A DNA stretch of 64,000 nucleotides, from the NCBI GenBank assembly GCA_022510425.1, contig JAFLTO010000002.1, forward strand, positions 186,001-250,000, written 5' to 3'. Source of the DNA: Muribaculaceae bacterium (GTDB lineage: Bacteria; Bacteroidota; Bacteroidia; Bacteroidales; Muribaculaceae). Below, one piece after another: positions 17,094 to 26,608 of this stretch. The first letter of the stretch is position 1. Each line of letters starts with the position of its first letter. The position numbers and the translations under genes are program-made. The notes under the pieces are model-generated. The model was not told the DNA's origin. It saw nothing but the letters and a program-made list of their open reading frames with translations, and searched no databases.

Positions 17094-19199
17094 ATGAAAC
17101 TCTTAAAGTTGGCTTTGGCAACAGCATGTTGCCTTACCTTTACACAAAACATTATGGCAGAAGAACACCAAAATCCGTTCCTCACCCCTTACACCAATCA
17201 GTATCAGATACCACCTTTCGATCAGATTCAGGTGAGTGACTTCATACCCGCTATCAAAGCCGGTATAGACCAGCAAAAACAGAATATATGGGCTATTACC
17301 GTGAATCGTGCGGTGCCCGATTTCGACAATACCATCCTGCCCCTTGAAAATCTTTCACCAATCCTTGACAGAGTGGCTCAGGTTTTCTATCATTACGACG
17401 GCGCACTCTCTACAGATGAGTTCGCACAAATGGCAGAACAGGCTATCCCTTTGCTCAATGAGGCTTCTAATCAAGTGAATCTTGACGAACAACTTTTCAA
17501 CAAGATCAAGGCAGTTTACGATAGAAGAAACGAACTTGGACTGAATCCGGTGCAGAAAAGAGTTGTGGAAAAATATTACCGTGAATTTGCAGAACAAGGA
17601 GCGGCACTTCCGGAAGATAAAAAGAAGGAGCTAATCAAAGTGAATGATGAACTTTCAAAACTTTTCATTCAATATAACAAGAACCTATTGAACGCTACAA
17701 ATAATTTCTTTGTAACTGTATATGATCCTGCTGACCTCGCCGGTCTGCCTGAATCATCAATAGCTATGGCAGCTGAAGAGGCAAAAGCAAAAGGTCTTGA
17801 CGGTCTTTGGGTGTTCACACTTCATGCTCCCAGCCGCCTGCCGGTGCTACAATATGCCCAAAACAGAGGACTCCGTGAAGCCATTTACAAAGGTTACACA
17901 AATTTGGCCTCTTATGGAGATAACAATAATTATCCTGTAATCGAACAGATTGTGAAACTACGTGCCAAAAAGGCAAAAATCATGGGATTCGACAATTTTG
18001 CTCAAATGATGACATCAAGAGTAATGGCCGGTACACCCGAAGCTGCGACCAACCTTCTGCTTCAAGTGTTTGAACCGGCTGTGAAAAGAAGCCATGAAGA
18101 AGTTGCCGACATGCAGGCTATAGTTGATGCAGAAGGAGGGAATTTCAAAATCGCTCCATGGGATTATTATTATTATGCTGAAAAAGTTAAGAAACAGAAA
18201 TATGATCTTGACGAAAATGAAGTGAGGCCATATTTCTCCCTTGAAAATGTGCTCAACGGCCTTTTCACCGCAGCTGAAAGACTTTATGGAATAAAGATGG
18301 TGGAAATCCCTGACGCTCCGAAATGGATGGATGAAGTGACAGTGTATGACGTGCAAGATGCCAAAACCGGAGAACATGTGGCTATATTCATGACTGACTA
18401 TTTCCCGAGAGCATCAAAACGGCAGGGAGCCTGGATGGAACAAATGCAAAGTTCCGGTCTTTATGAGAATGGCAACAGACGGCCTATAGTTTATAATATC
18501 GGGAATTTCACTCGCCCTGCAGGTGATACACCTGCGCTCCTTACCATAGATGAAGTGGAAACGACATTCCATGAATTCGGCCATGCTCTGCAATCAATGT
18601 TGTCGCAGGCTCCATATCGTTCAATCGCAGGCACGAATGTGGACAGAGATTACGTGGAACTCTGCTCTCAATTCAACGAGCACTGGGCATTCGCACCCGA
18701 ACTTCTTAAGGTGTATGCAAAACATTATAAGACCGGAGAAACCATTCCTGATGATTTGATCGAGAAACTTAACAATTCCTCGAAATTCAACCAAGGGTTT
18801 GTTGCTACAGAATTGGCTGGAGCAGCTTTGCTTGACCTTGAATGGGGGCAGACTGACGGCGAAAATATCAATGTACCCGAATTTGAAGTGTCTGTGGCTG
18901 AAAAAATCGGAATGCCGGAAGAAATCACCTACCGTTATAGGTCTCCTTATTTCAAACATATTTTCGGTGATGACGGTTATGCTTCAGGTTATTACACTTA
19001 TCTTTGGAGCCAGGTGCTTGAGGCAGATGCCTTTGAACTTTTTGAACAAAACGGAATTTTCGATCCTGAGACGGCAGCTAAATTCAAGGCTACAATCCTT
19101 GAAACAGGTGACACTGAAGACCCGATGGTGCTATTCGAACGTTTTCGTGGTCACAAACCCGATGCCCATGCTCTTTTAAGACTCCGTGGGTTTGAATAA
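17094..19199 (+). CDS. M3-family metallopeptidase (Dcp-type), exported
   Basis: This is a 701-residue zinc peptidase of the peptidyl-dipeptidase Dcp/oligopeptidase A family, the usual length. The active site is HEFGH, with His493, Glu494 and His497, in TTFHEFGHALQSML; the downstream Glu ligand lies in the SQFNEHW region. A signal peptide (about residues 1-22, ending NIMA) indicates a periplasmic enzyme that degrades short peptides. It is 30 bases after the EEP gene, and its end overlaps the ribD start. Confidence 0.9.
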   Translation: MKLLKLALATACCLTFTQNIMAEEHQNPFLTPYTNQYQIPPFDQIQVSDFIPAIKAGIDQQKQNIWAITVNRAVPDFDNTILPLENLSPILDRVAQVFYHYDGALSTDEFAQMAEQAIPLLNEASNQVNLDEQLFNKIKAVYDRRNELGLNPVQKRVVEKYYREFAEQGAALPEDKKKELIKVNDELSKLFIQYNKNLLNATNNFFVTVYDPADLAGLPESSIAMAAEEAKAKGLDGLWVFTLHAPSRLPVLQYAQNRGLREAIYKGYTNLASYGDNNNYPVIEQIVKLRAKKAKIMGFDNFAQMMTSRVMAGTPEAATNLLLQVFEPAVKRSHEEVADMQAIVDAEGGNFKIAPWDYYYYAEKVKKQKYDLDENEVRPYFSLENVLNGLFTAAERLYGIKMVEIPDAPKWMDEVTVYDVQDAKTGEHVAIFMTDYFPRASKRQGAWMEQMQSSGLYENGNRRPIVYNIGNFTRPAGDTPALLTIDEVETTFHEFGHALQSMLSQAPYRSIAGTNVDRDYVELCSQFNEHWAFAPELLKVYAKHYKTGETIPDDLIEKLNNSSKFNQGFVATELAGAALLDLEWGQTDGENINVPEFEVSVAEKIGMPEEITYRYRSPYFKHIFGDDGYASGYYTYLWSQVLEADAFELFEQNGIFDPETAAKFKATILETGDTEDPMVLFERFRGHKPDAHALLRLRGFE

Positions 19200-20130
19200 A
19201 GATGAATTATATATGCGACGAGCCCTTCAACTTGCCCGAAACGGCGAGGGAAGGGTCTCGCCCAATCCTATGGTGGGTGCTGTGATAGTTCATGGCGATC
19301 GTATCATAGGAGAAGGATATCATGCTAACTACGGTGGACCCCATGCAGAAGTCAATGCAATCAATTCTGTAAAAAAAGAGGACCTACCGCTGTTGAAGGA
19401 ATCAACAATTTATGTCACTCTTGAGCCCTGCGCTCATCATGGCAAAACACCGCCTTGTGCCAACCTGATCGTCAACACTGGTATTCCCCAAGTAGTGATC
19501 GGCAGCCTTGATCCCAATCCCTTGGTATCAGGTAAAGGGGTAAGCATCCTTGAAGATGCCGGTATAAGTGTCAATACCGGTGTTTTGGAAGAGGAATGCA
19601 AGGAGTTGAATCATAAATTCATGAAAGCTCACACCGGAGAGCTTCCTTGGATCACTCTTAAATGGGCACAAAGTAGCGATGGATTTTTAGCCGGAGTGAA
19701 GGATTCAGGTGAGCCATGCCCGGTAAAATTCTCATCTCCCGTGTCATCAGTTTGGATGCATAGAAAAAGAGCCGGATTTGATGCTATTATGGTCGGGAGC
19801 AATACTCAAAAAATTGACAATCCTCAATTGAATGTGAGATTCTGGGGAGGGAACTCTCCAAAAAAATATATTGCACATGACATAAAAAATCTTCGGGATT
19901 TTTTGATGAATCTACGAAAGGAAGGAATAACAAGTATTTTGGTGGAAGGAGGTGCTTCTCTTCTTAAAAGCTTTTTAGATGAAGGATTATTCGATGAAAT
20001 AAGGATTGAGACCTCACCTTTAAAACTTCGAAAGGGCGTAAAATCACCTGAAATACCAATAAATCTGCAGATGTCGGAAACAGAAATTTGTGGCCAAAAT
20101 TTAATAACGACTTTAAGAAAAAGCCGTTAA
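19186..20130 (+). CDS. ribD: Riboflavin biosynthesis deaminase/reductase, short reductase domain
   Basis: RibD carries out two steps of riboflavin synthesis. The deaminase domain (residues 1-145) is intact: the HAE motif with His53 and Glu55, and the zinc Cys82 and Cys91 in PCAHHGKTPPC. The reductase domain has TLKWAQSSDGF, DNPQLNVR and ILVEGGASLL, but about 35-40 residues usual between the last two motifs are missing, giving 314 instead of about 350-370 residues. The frame is open throughout. The start is GTG at 19186 or TTG at 19192, both inside the end of the peptidase gene; upstream coupling is likely. Confidence 0.85.
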   Translation: MGLNKDELYMRRALQLARNGEGRVSPNPMVGAVIVHGDRIIGEGYHANYGGPHAEVNAINSVKKEDLPLLKESTIYVTLEPCAHHGKTPPCANLIVNTGIPQVVIGSLDPNPLVSGKGVSILEDAGISVNTGVLEEECKELNHKFMKAHTGELPWITLKWAQSSDGFLAGVKDSGEPCPVKFSSPVSSVWMHRKRAGFDAIMVGSNTQKIDNPQLNVRFWGGNSPKKYIAHDIKNLRDFLMNLRKEGITSILVEGGASLLKSFLDEGLFDEIRIETSPLKLRKGVKSPEIPINLQMSETEICGQNLITTLRKSR

Positions 20131-20199
20131 AAAGCTATAAAATTTTTACACTTTTATAAAATACTGAGGTGCAAGTCAACAAATTTAAACAAGAAATAC

Positions 20200-20207
20200 T
20201 AAATTTG
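20200..20207 (+). promoter_or_regulatory. -7 box for the DUF6242-uppS-bamA cluster
   Basis: TAAATTTG is an exact TAnnTTTG match 60 bases upstream of the DUF6242 start codon and begins a run of closely packed plus-strand envelope genes. Confidence 0.6.
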
Positions 20208-20267
20208 CAGTTTGTAAATATATAAACTAACCATTCGTACGCCTTCAAGGCTACAGGGAAACTAAGC

Positions 20268-21791
20268 ATGTCTTCGATTAAATTAAAACAACTTATATTT
20301 CTTACACTGTTGGGTGTTCTTTTTGTTGCTGCCGTTTCATGTAATTCCAAATCAAACGATGATGAATCTGAAATAGCGGTAACACCCGCTCTTGTTGCTG
20401 TAAAACAGTTCTATCTGAAAGCCAACGACAGTGTGCTTCATAATTTGGATTCAGTAGCTTTTTCCATTGATTTGAATACAGGGGTGATATTCAATGCTGA
20501 CTCTCTTCCGAAAGGTACAGACGTGACTCGACTTATTGCCTCCATAACATTCGCCAACACTATGACAAAGGCTGAACTATCTTTTTTAAAAGATAACGAG
20601 GAAGAAGTCACAGTGAATTATTTGACTAATCCGGAAGACAGCATAGACTTTACCTATCCGGTGAAACTGGATGTCACTGCCCAAGACGGTGTGAACTCTT
20701 TCACCTATCAAATAAAAGTTAATATACACACTCAGGAGCCTGATACATTAATTTGGGATAAAGTTGCCACTTCAATTCTACCCTCAAGATTTTCCAATCC
20801 GGTGTCTCAGAAGACTGTGTATAGAAAAGATACAGCTTATTCTCTCATTGAAGAATACAATGGTGAATATACATTGTCGAGTTGCAACGACCTTTTTAGA
20901 GGAGAATGGTCAAAATCCGCTATAGACTTTTATTTTGTTCCTGATATTGAAAGCTTCAGCGCAACTCCACAATCATTCTGGATATTGTCAGACAACGGAG
21001 GCCTCTATTCCTCACTTGAAGGAGAAAGCTGGACAGCCACCGGAGAGACATGGTTATCTATTACCGGAGGATATGAGGATTCAATATTGGGCATCAAATC
21101 TTCAGATTCGGGATTAATGCATACAATATATCCTCAAACTCAGGATTTTATCGAGACTCCTGTAGAGGATGGTTTCCCTGTGTATAATGCATCCTCGCTT
21201 GGTGTGACAAATACTGAATGGGATCCTCAACCTTTTGCCATTATGGCTGGCGGGATGACTCAAGAAGGGTTGCCAACATCTGCAGTATGGGCATACGACG
21301 GGTCAGACTGGGCTATTATAAATGAAAATGTTCTCCCGGCCGTAGAAAAACCGATGATGGCAAGATATATAGTGTATCGAGACACTCCCTATGTTTTCAC
21401 GAAGAGAGAAATGGATGTTTGGCTCCTTTTCGGAGGTATGAAAGAAAACGGAGAGATGAACCGGGAAGTCTATATGACTTATGACAATGGCGTGAATTGG
21501 AGTCTGGCTCCGGAATTAATGCAATTGCCGGAGTCCCTTCCTTCTATTGCAGGTGCTGATGTAATTGTAGCGGGTTATGAGCTCACTGCTGATTTGTCTG
21601 AAGCCTGGTTACCTTCCAAAACAACAAGAACTTCTCCTTTGACAAGAACAAGCTATACAATCGACGGATATGATATAACTTGGGTTTGTCCGTATATGTA
21701 TATTTTCGGTGGATATCTTGATGACCAATCTCTTTCAACAGTTATATGGAGAGGGGTTTTGGCCAGACTTGAATTCACCCCGAATTTATAA
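20268..21791 (+). CDS. DUF6242-type lipoprotein
   Basis: This is a 507-residue lipoprotein with lipobox AVSC (Cys25). The N-terminal third (about 40-155) looks like a beta-sandwich; the rest shows repeated YxxxDGxxW/WxxxxExW patterns such as YDGSDWAI, YDNGVNWSL and LEGESWTA, consistent with a beta-propeller built of BNR/kelch-like blades. In Bacteroidales this family sits next to DUF6089, uppS and bamA, as here, suggesting a role in envelope assembly, but no function is established. The final residues run up to the DUF6089 gene start. Confidence 0.7.
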   Translation: MSSIKLKQLIFLTLLGVLFVAAVSCNSKSNDDESEIAVTPALVAVKQFYLKANDSVLHNLDSVAFSIDLNTGVIFNADSLPKGTDVTRLIASITFANTMTKAELSFLKDNEEEVTVNYLTNPEDSIDFTYPVKLDVTAQDGVNSFTYQIKVNIHTQEPDTLIWDKVATSILPSRFSNPVSQKTVYRKDTAYSLIEEYNGEYTLSSCNDLFRGEWSKSAIDFYFVPDIESFSATPQSFWILSDNGGLYSSLEGESWTATGETWLSITGGYEDSILGIKSSDSGLMHTIYPQTQDFIETPVEDGFPVYNASSLGVTNTEWDPQPFAIMAGGMTQEGLPTSAVWAYDGSDWAIINENVLPAVEKPMMARYIVYRDTPYVFTKREMDVWLLFGGMKENGEMNREVYMTYDNGVNWSLAPELMQLPESLPSIAGADVIVAGYELTADLSEAWLPSKTTRTSPLTRTSYTIDGYDITWVCPYMYIFGGYLDDQSLSTVIWRGVLARLEFTPNL

Positions 21792-21795
21792 AGAT

Positions 21796-22485
21796 TTGAA
21801 AAGAATAGTCCTCATATCAATAGCCACTATCTATATCCTGACTGAAACTTTTAGTATCAGAGCTCAGGAGGACTATAGATTTGATTTCGGGGGTGGCGTT
21901 GGTATGACCGGTTATCTTGGTGATGCAAATACCTCTACTCTTTTTCAACACCCGTCTTGGGATGTGGAAGTGCTTTTTAGATACATCGCTACCACAAGAT
22001 GGAATTTTAAAACTAATTTCTATGTTGGTGGGCTTGCCGGAGACTCTTCAAATATGACTAACGTTTTCCCACAGGAAGAAACATATAAGTTCTCCACAAT
22101 TTTCTATGAACTTTCCGAACTCGCGGAGTTTCATTTCTTCAGTTATGGTATTGGGGAAACTTATCAGCATCTGAAAAGATGGACCCCTTACATAGCGGGA
22201 GGCCTGGGTCTGACAGCCTGGAGTGTACAGGGTCATGCAGGGGCCGCTTTCACCATCCCTTTTGGGATAGGGTTTAAATATAAACCATCGAAAAGACTTA
22301 ATTTAGGGCTTGAGTTTCTGATGAAGAAAACTTTCACAGATAAACTCGATGGCCCCGACCTTCAGGATCCTTTAGGAATAAAGAGTTCCTTTATGAAGAA
22401 TACCGACTGGTATTCCACACTCACTTTCACGGTGAGTTACGAATTTAGCAAACGTTGTGCAACCTGCAATTATAAAGAGAGATAA
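21796..22485 (+). CDS. DUF6089-type outer-membrane beta-barrel protein
   Basis: The protein is 229 residues from a TTG start at 21796, chosen because it directly precedes a signal peptide (KRIVLISIATIYILTETFSI, cut near RAQ). An ATG at 21709 in the same frame would place 29 non-signal residues inside the upstream gene. The mature part begins with FDFGGGVGMTGYLGDAN and has eight or so amphipathic strands, typical of small Bacteroidetes barrel proteins. Its fixed place between DUF6242 and uppS-bamA suggests outer-membrane biogenesis; this is inference. Confidence 0.75.
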   Translation: MKRIVLISIATIYILTETFSIRAQEDYRFDFGGGVGMTGYLGDANTSTLFQHPSWDVEVLFRYIATTRWNFKTNFYVGGLAGDSSNMTNVFPQEETYKFSTIFYELSELAEFHFFSYGIGETYQHLKRWTPYIAGGLGLTAWSVQGHAGAAFTIPFGIGFKYKPSKRLNLGLEFLMKKTFTDKLDGPDLQDPLGIKSSFMKNTDWYSTLTFTVSYEFSKRCATCNYKER

Positions 22486-22487
22486 CC

Positions 22488-23249
22488 ATGGCCTCACTCG
22501 AAGAAAAGATTTCACAATTAGACAAGAACCGTATCCCGGTGCATGTGGCAATGATTATGGACGGCAATGGCAGATGGGCCAAAAGCCGTGGTTTCATTCG
22601 TAGTGACGGACACGCTGAAGGTGTCTCTACGGTGCATCGAGTCACCAAATTTTCTTCCGATATCGGCATCAAATATCTTACATTATACGCCTTTTCTACT
22701 GAAAATTGGAACAGGCCCAAGGAAGAGGTTGACACACTTATGTTTCTAATTGGGTGGGCAATAGAAAGAGAACTCCCGGAACTTCTGGAAAATAATGTGA
22801 GGATACATCTTCTCGGTGATATTGAAAGAATACCTGACGAAGCCCGGGAAAGGCTTTTTTATGCCAGAAATGCCACCGCTCATTGTACAGGATTGCAATT
22901 GAACATGTGTCTGAGTTATTCTTCTCGTTGGGAGATAACGGATGCTGCACGCAAACTTGCACTTTTGGCAGCAGAAGGTAAATTAAATCCACAAGATATT
23001 ACGGAAAAATCAATTTCTGACAATTTGACCACTTCCGGCATTCCGGATCCTGACCTCTTGATAAGAACCGGGGGAGAATATAGAATATCAAATTATTTGC
23101 TCTGGCAGATCGCTTACAGTGAATTATATTTCACTCCCGCGCTCTGGCCTGATTTTTCCGATGAAGATTATGTTGATGCCCTTTTGGATTTCCAGTCCCG
23201 CGAAAGAAGATTCGGAAAAACCAGTGATCAAGTGCAACAAAACCACTAA
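22488..23249 (+). CDS. uppS: Isoprenyl transferase (undecaprenyl diphosphate synthase)
   Basis: It makes the C55 lipid carrier for peptidoglycan and other envelope polysaccharides from isopentenyl diphosphate. It has 253 residues with the family signature MIMDGNGRWA, catalytic Asp25, the FSTENWNRP substrate loop and the C-terminal RTGGE/ISNYLLWQ motif. It starts two bases after the DUF6089 stop and is followed 11 bases later by bamA, a strongly conserved Bacteroidales arrangement that links lipid carrier supply with outer-membrane assembly. Confidence 0.95.
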   Translation: MASLEEKISQLDKNRIPVHVAMIMDGNGRWAKSRGFIRSDGHAEGVSTVHRVTKFSSDIGIKYLTLYAFSTENWNRPKEEVDTLMFLIGWAIERELPELLENNVRIHLLGDIERIPDEARERLFYARNATAHCTGLQLNMCLSYSSRWEITDAARKLALLAAEGKLNPQDITEKSISDNLTTSGIPDPDLLIRTGGEYRISNYLLWQIAYSELYFTPALWPDFSDEDYVDALLDFQSRERRFGKTSDQVQQNH

Positions 23250-23260
23250 CTCTTAACTGA

Positions 23261-25915
23261 ATGAATTGTAGCTACAAGATATCGGTTTTAATTTTTGCTG
23301 TTCTCGCTTCTATTGGTGTTTATGCGCAAGAGCCCCCAATGGCAGTAGATACTATCTATAATCCCGATATTATATATTCTCCCATTCCAAAAGTTTATGA
23401 AATTGCCGGCATAAAGGTAGAGGGAATCAATCACGTGGATGATTACATTGTGATTGCCAACTCAGGTCTCTCTATTGGTGAAAGAGTGGAAGTGCCCGGA
23501 GCAATACTTACGGCTGCCACTAAAAGATTATGGCGTCAAGGTCTATATTCGAGTGTAAAAATCTCAGCTGAAAAAATTGCGGGTGATAAAATCTGGCTTG
23601 TAATCAATCTTAAGCAACAACCTCGTCTCACAGAATTGAGATTCGAGGGGGTAAAAGGTGGTGAAAAGAAAGATATACAGGAAAGACTCGGGATGATTTC
23701 CGGGCAACAGATCACTCCCAATATCGTGGCACGGGCAACCCAGATCATTAAAGATTATTACGCCAACAAGGGCTTTAAGAATGCTGATGTACAGATTAAT
23801 CAGGTCAACGACCTTTCTAAAGAAAATCAAGTTTTCCTGGATGTAAGAGTCAATAAGAACGGAAAAGTTAAAGTACATAAAATCTATATTTCCGGCAACG
23901 AAGTGCTTTCTGACAGTAAGGTGAAAAGAGCAATGAAGAAAACAAATGAAAAAAATGATTTGCTTAAGCTTTTCAGTCAGAAAAAATTCGTAGACCAAGA
24001 CTATAAAGACGATAAAAATAGAATTATAGAAAAATACAATTCTTTAGGTTATCGTGATGCACGCATAGTAAGTGACAGTGTGGTGAAATACGATGACAAC
24101 ACTGTTGATGTATTCATTGAAGTAGAGGAAGGAAACAAATACTATATCAGCGATATAAATTGGGTTGGCAACACGGTTTATTCCACTGATGTACTTAATA
24201 ATATTTTAGGCATATACCCCGGTGATGTATATAACCAGCCCTTGCTTGAAAAACGATTGAGAACTGATGACGATGCAGTAAGCAACTATTACCTTGACAA
24301 TGGATATTTGTTCTTCGAATTGGTGCCTATTGAAGAAAATATCAAAGGGGATAGCATAGCCCTCCAAATGAGAGTAATGGAGGGTCCGCAGGCCACTATC
24401 AACAAGGTTATCATCAATGGTAACGACCAATTGTTTGAGAAGGTGGTGAGAAGAGAACTGAGGGTAAGACCGGGTGACTTATTCTCGAAAAGCGACCTGA
24501 TGCGTTCCGCACGTGAAATCGCTACTACCGGTCATTTCAATCCCGAAAATATGGATATACGGCCCGAACCGAATGAAAATGACGGAACTGTAGATATCCT
24601 TTTCAACCTTGAGTCAAAAGCTAATGACAAAGTGCAACTCTCATTCGGCTGGGGACAAACCGGTGTGACAGGACAAGTTTCCTTGTCGTTCTCAAATTTC
24701 TCTATCAAGAATCTTTTCAATCCGGGCTCCTACCGCGGCATTATTCCTCGTGGTGACGGCCAAACATTCTCTATTTCGGCACAGACCAATGCGAAATACT
24801 ATCAAAGCTATTCAATCTCCTTCTTTGATCCTTGGTTTGGAGGTAAGCGTCCGAATGCTCTTTCATTTAGTGTAGACTATAGCCGTTCCACCGGTATCAA
24901 CTCAAGTTATTATAATAACTCTTGGTATAATTCCGGTTATTACAATTCCTTATACTACGGCGGTTCTTACAATTACAACAACACAGGTTATTATTACCAG
25001 AATGCCTACGACCCCAACAAGGTGCTCCAAATGGCAGGTGTCATGCTCGGTTTCGGTACACGACTTTCATGGCCTGATGACTATTTCCAGTTCCAGGCAA
25101 CCTTGTCTTATCGTTGGTATTACCTCAAAAACTGGGAATACCTGTATTATATGAACAATGGTGTTTCCAACTCTTTGATGCTCGGATTGTCTTTGTCGAG
25201 AACAAGTATCGACCAACCTATCTACCCCCGTAGAGGATCTTCGTTCAGCCTTGATGTCACCTTGACTCCACCGGCTTCTCTTTTCAGCGGTAAGAAGGAT
25301 TGGAAGACTTTGGCTGAACTTTCTGCCAGAACGAATACAAACACGGAACAAAGGGAAGCGGCGGCCAAAGAAATGTATAAGTGGATTGAATATTGGAAAG
25401 TCAAATTCAAGAGCCGCACTTACACTCCTCTCACAGATCCTGAAGGATCATGGACACTTGTGCTCATGACCCGAGCTGACTTCGGATTATTAGGATCTTG
25501 GAATAAATATTTCAAGACTCCGTTTGAAACCTTCTATTTCGGTGGAGACGGTATGTCAGGAAGTTACACATATGCAACGGAGACTATCGCCATGCGTGGA
25601 TATGAAAACGGTCAATTCACTCCTTGGGGATATGAAGGCTATGCTTATGGAAGATTCGGCATGGAGCTGCATTTCCCTTTCATGCTTCAACCCAGCACCA
25701 CGATTTATGCTATTGCTTTCGCTGAAGCAGGTAACTGTTGGACTTCCGTAAAAGATTTTTCTCCATTCAATCTTAAAAGAAGCGCCGGAGTAGGTGTCAG
25801 ACTTTACCTCTCTATGCTGGGTATGCTCGGTATTGACTGGGGTTATGGCTTCGACAAAGTATGGGGCACCCGAGGCGGTAGTCAGATCCACTTCGTGCTT
25901 GGCCAGGAATTCTAA
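23261..25915 (+). CDS. bamA: Outer-membrane assembly factor BamA
   Basis: BamA folds and inserts beta-barrel proteins into the outer membrane. The 884-residue protein has a signal peptide (ending VYAQ, about residue 22), five POTRA domains to about residue 460 and a C-terminal 16-strand barrel, with a GFGTRLSWP strand and the final FVLGQEF ending in an aromatic residue as the Bam signal needs. A Tyr/Asn/Ser-rich insertion covers about residues 545-587 in an early barrel loop. It sits between uppS and two ompH genes, the standard chaperone neighbours. Confidence 0.95.
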   Translation: MNCSYKISVLIFAVLASIGVYAQEPPMAVDTIYNPDIIYSPIPKVYEIAGIKVEGINHVDDYIVIANSGLSIGERVEVPGAILTAATKRLWRQGLYSSVKISAEKIAGDKIWLVINLKQQPRLTELRFEGVKGGEKKDIQERLGMISGQQITPNIVARATQIIKDYYANKGFKNADVQINQVNDLSKENQVFLDVRVNKNGKVKVHKIYISGNEVLSDSKVKRAMKKTNEKNDLLKLFSQKKFVDQDYKDDKNRIIEKYNSLGYRDARIVSDSVVKYDDNTVDVFIEVEEGNKYYISDINWVGNTVYSTDVLNNILGIYPGDVYNQPLLEKRLRTDDDAVSNYYLDNGYLFFELVPIEENIKGDSIALQMRVMEGPQATINKVIINGNDQLFEKVVRRELRVRPGDLFSKSDLMRSAREIATTGHFNPENMDIRPEPNENDGTVDILFNLESKANDKVQLSFGWGQTGVTGQVSLSFSNFSIKNLFNPGSYRGIIPRGDGQTFSISAQTNAKYYQSYSISFFDPWFGGKRPNALSFSVDYSRSTGINSSYYNNSWYNSGYYNSLYYGGSYNYNNTGYYYQNAYDPNKVLQMAGVMLGFGTRLSWPDDYFQFQATLSYRWYYLKNWEYLYYMNNGVSNSLMLGLSLSRTSIDQPIYPRRGSSFSLDVTLTPPASLFSGKKDWKTLAELSARTNTNTEQREAAAKEMYKWIEYWKVKFKSRTYTPLTDPEGSWTLVLMTRADFGLLGSWNKYFKTPFETFYFGGDGMSGSYTYATETIAMRGYENGQFTPWGYEGYAYGRFGMELHFPFMLQPSTTIYAIAFAEAGNCWTSVKDFSPFNLKRSAGVGVRLYLSMLGMLGIDWGYGFDKVWGTRGGSQIHFVLGQEF

Positions 25916-25973
25916 TAAATAAACCTTTTCCCACGTTATTAGTCTATAGATATAAAATTAAAAGACTAACATT

Positions 25974-26489
25974 ATGAGAAAATCAATATTGGCTCTATTA
26001 TTTGTTGCCTGCTCTATGTGTATGGCATCTGCGCAGAAGTTTGCTTTAATAGATATGGAGTATATCCTCAAGAATATTCCCAGTTATGAAATGGCCAACG
26101 AACAGTTGAATCAAGTTTCTCAGCGTTGGGAGAAAGAAGTAAATGAACTTTCTAAAGAAGCTGAGGCCATGTATAAAAACTATCAGAACGAAATGGTGTT
26201 CCTCACAGATGATCAAAAAAAGAAAAAAGAGGAAGAAATCGTTCTCAAAGAAAAAGAGGTAACAGAAACTCGTTATAAATATTTTGGTCCGGAAGGAGAG
26301 TTATATAAAAAGCGTCAAAGCCTAATGAAACCTATTCAGGAAGATGTCTATAATGCAGTAAAGGCAGTAGCTGAAGAACGAGGTTATCAGACTATTTTTG
26401 ACAGAGCTTCCTCTCAAAGTATTGTTTTTGCTTCTCCCAAGATAGATGTAAGCAATGAAGTGCTCGCAAAATTGGGCTATTCCAAATAA
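25974..26489 (+). CDS. OmpH/Skp-family periplasmic chaperone (first copy)
   Basis: The 171-residue Skp-like protein would hold unfolded outer-membrane proteins on their way to BamA. A signal peptide ends at SAQK (about residue 21), followed by a beta core (FALIDMEYILKNIPSY) and a long coiled coil rich in Glu and Lys (about 45-115) before the closing helix. It lies 58 bases after bamA; the leader contains TTAGTCT (25939-25945) and AGACTAA (25963-25969), which can pair just before the start codon. Confidence 0.9.
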   Translation: MRKSILALLFVACSMCMASAQKFALIDMEYILKNIPSYEMANEQLNQVSQRWEKEVNELSKEAEAMYKNYQNEMVFLTDDQKKKKEEEIVLKEKEVTETRYKYFGPEGELYKKRQSLMKPIQEDVYNAVKAVAEERGYQTIFDRASSQSIVFASPKIDVSNEVLAKLGYSK

Positions 26490-26494
26490 TTAAG

Positions 26495-26502
26495 TATTTT
26501 TG
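26495..26502 (+). promoter_or_regulatory. Probable internal promoter for the second ompH and murI
   Basis: TATTTTTG matches TAnnTTTG and a TTGG at 26472-26475 lies 19 bases upstream, inside the end of the first ompH gene. It could give separate expression of the second ompH, murI and the TPR gene. Confidence 0.5.
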
Positions 26503-26608
26503 CACTATAATTTGTGTTTTTATTGTTTCAGGTTTTTATTGCTTAAAAGCTAATTAAAAACAATAAAAACTACAACGACAATAACAAAACTAAAACAAAC
26601 CATCTAAA

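Noticed and set aside
19186-20130. ribD as a frameshifted pseudogene
   Set aside because: The frame is open from the deaminase to the end with motifs kept on both sides of the missing part, so it is an internal deletion and not a frameshift.
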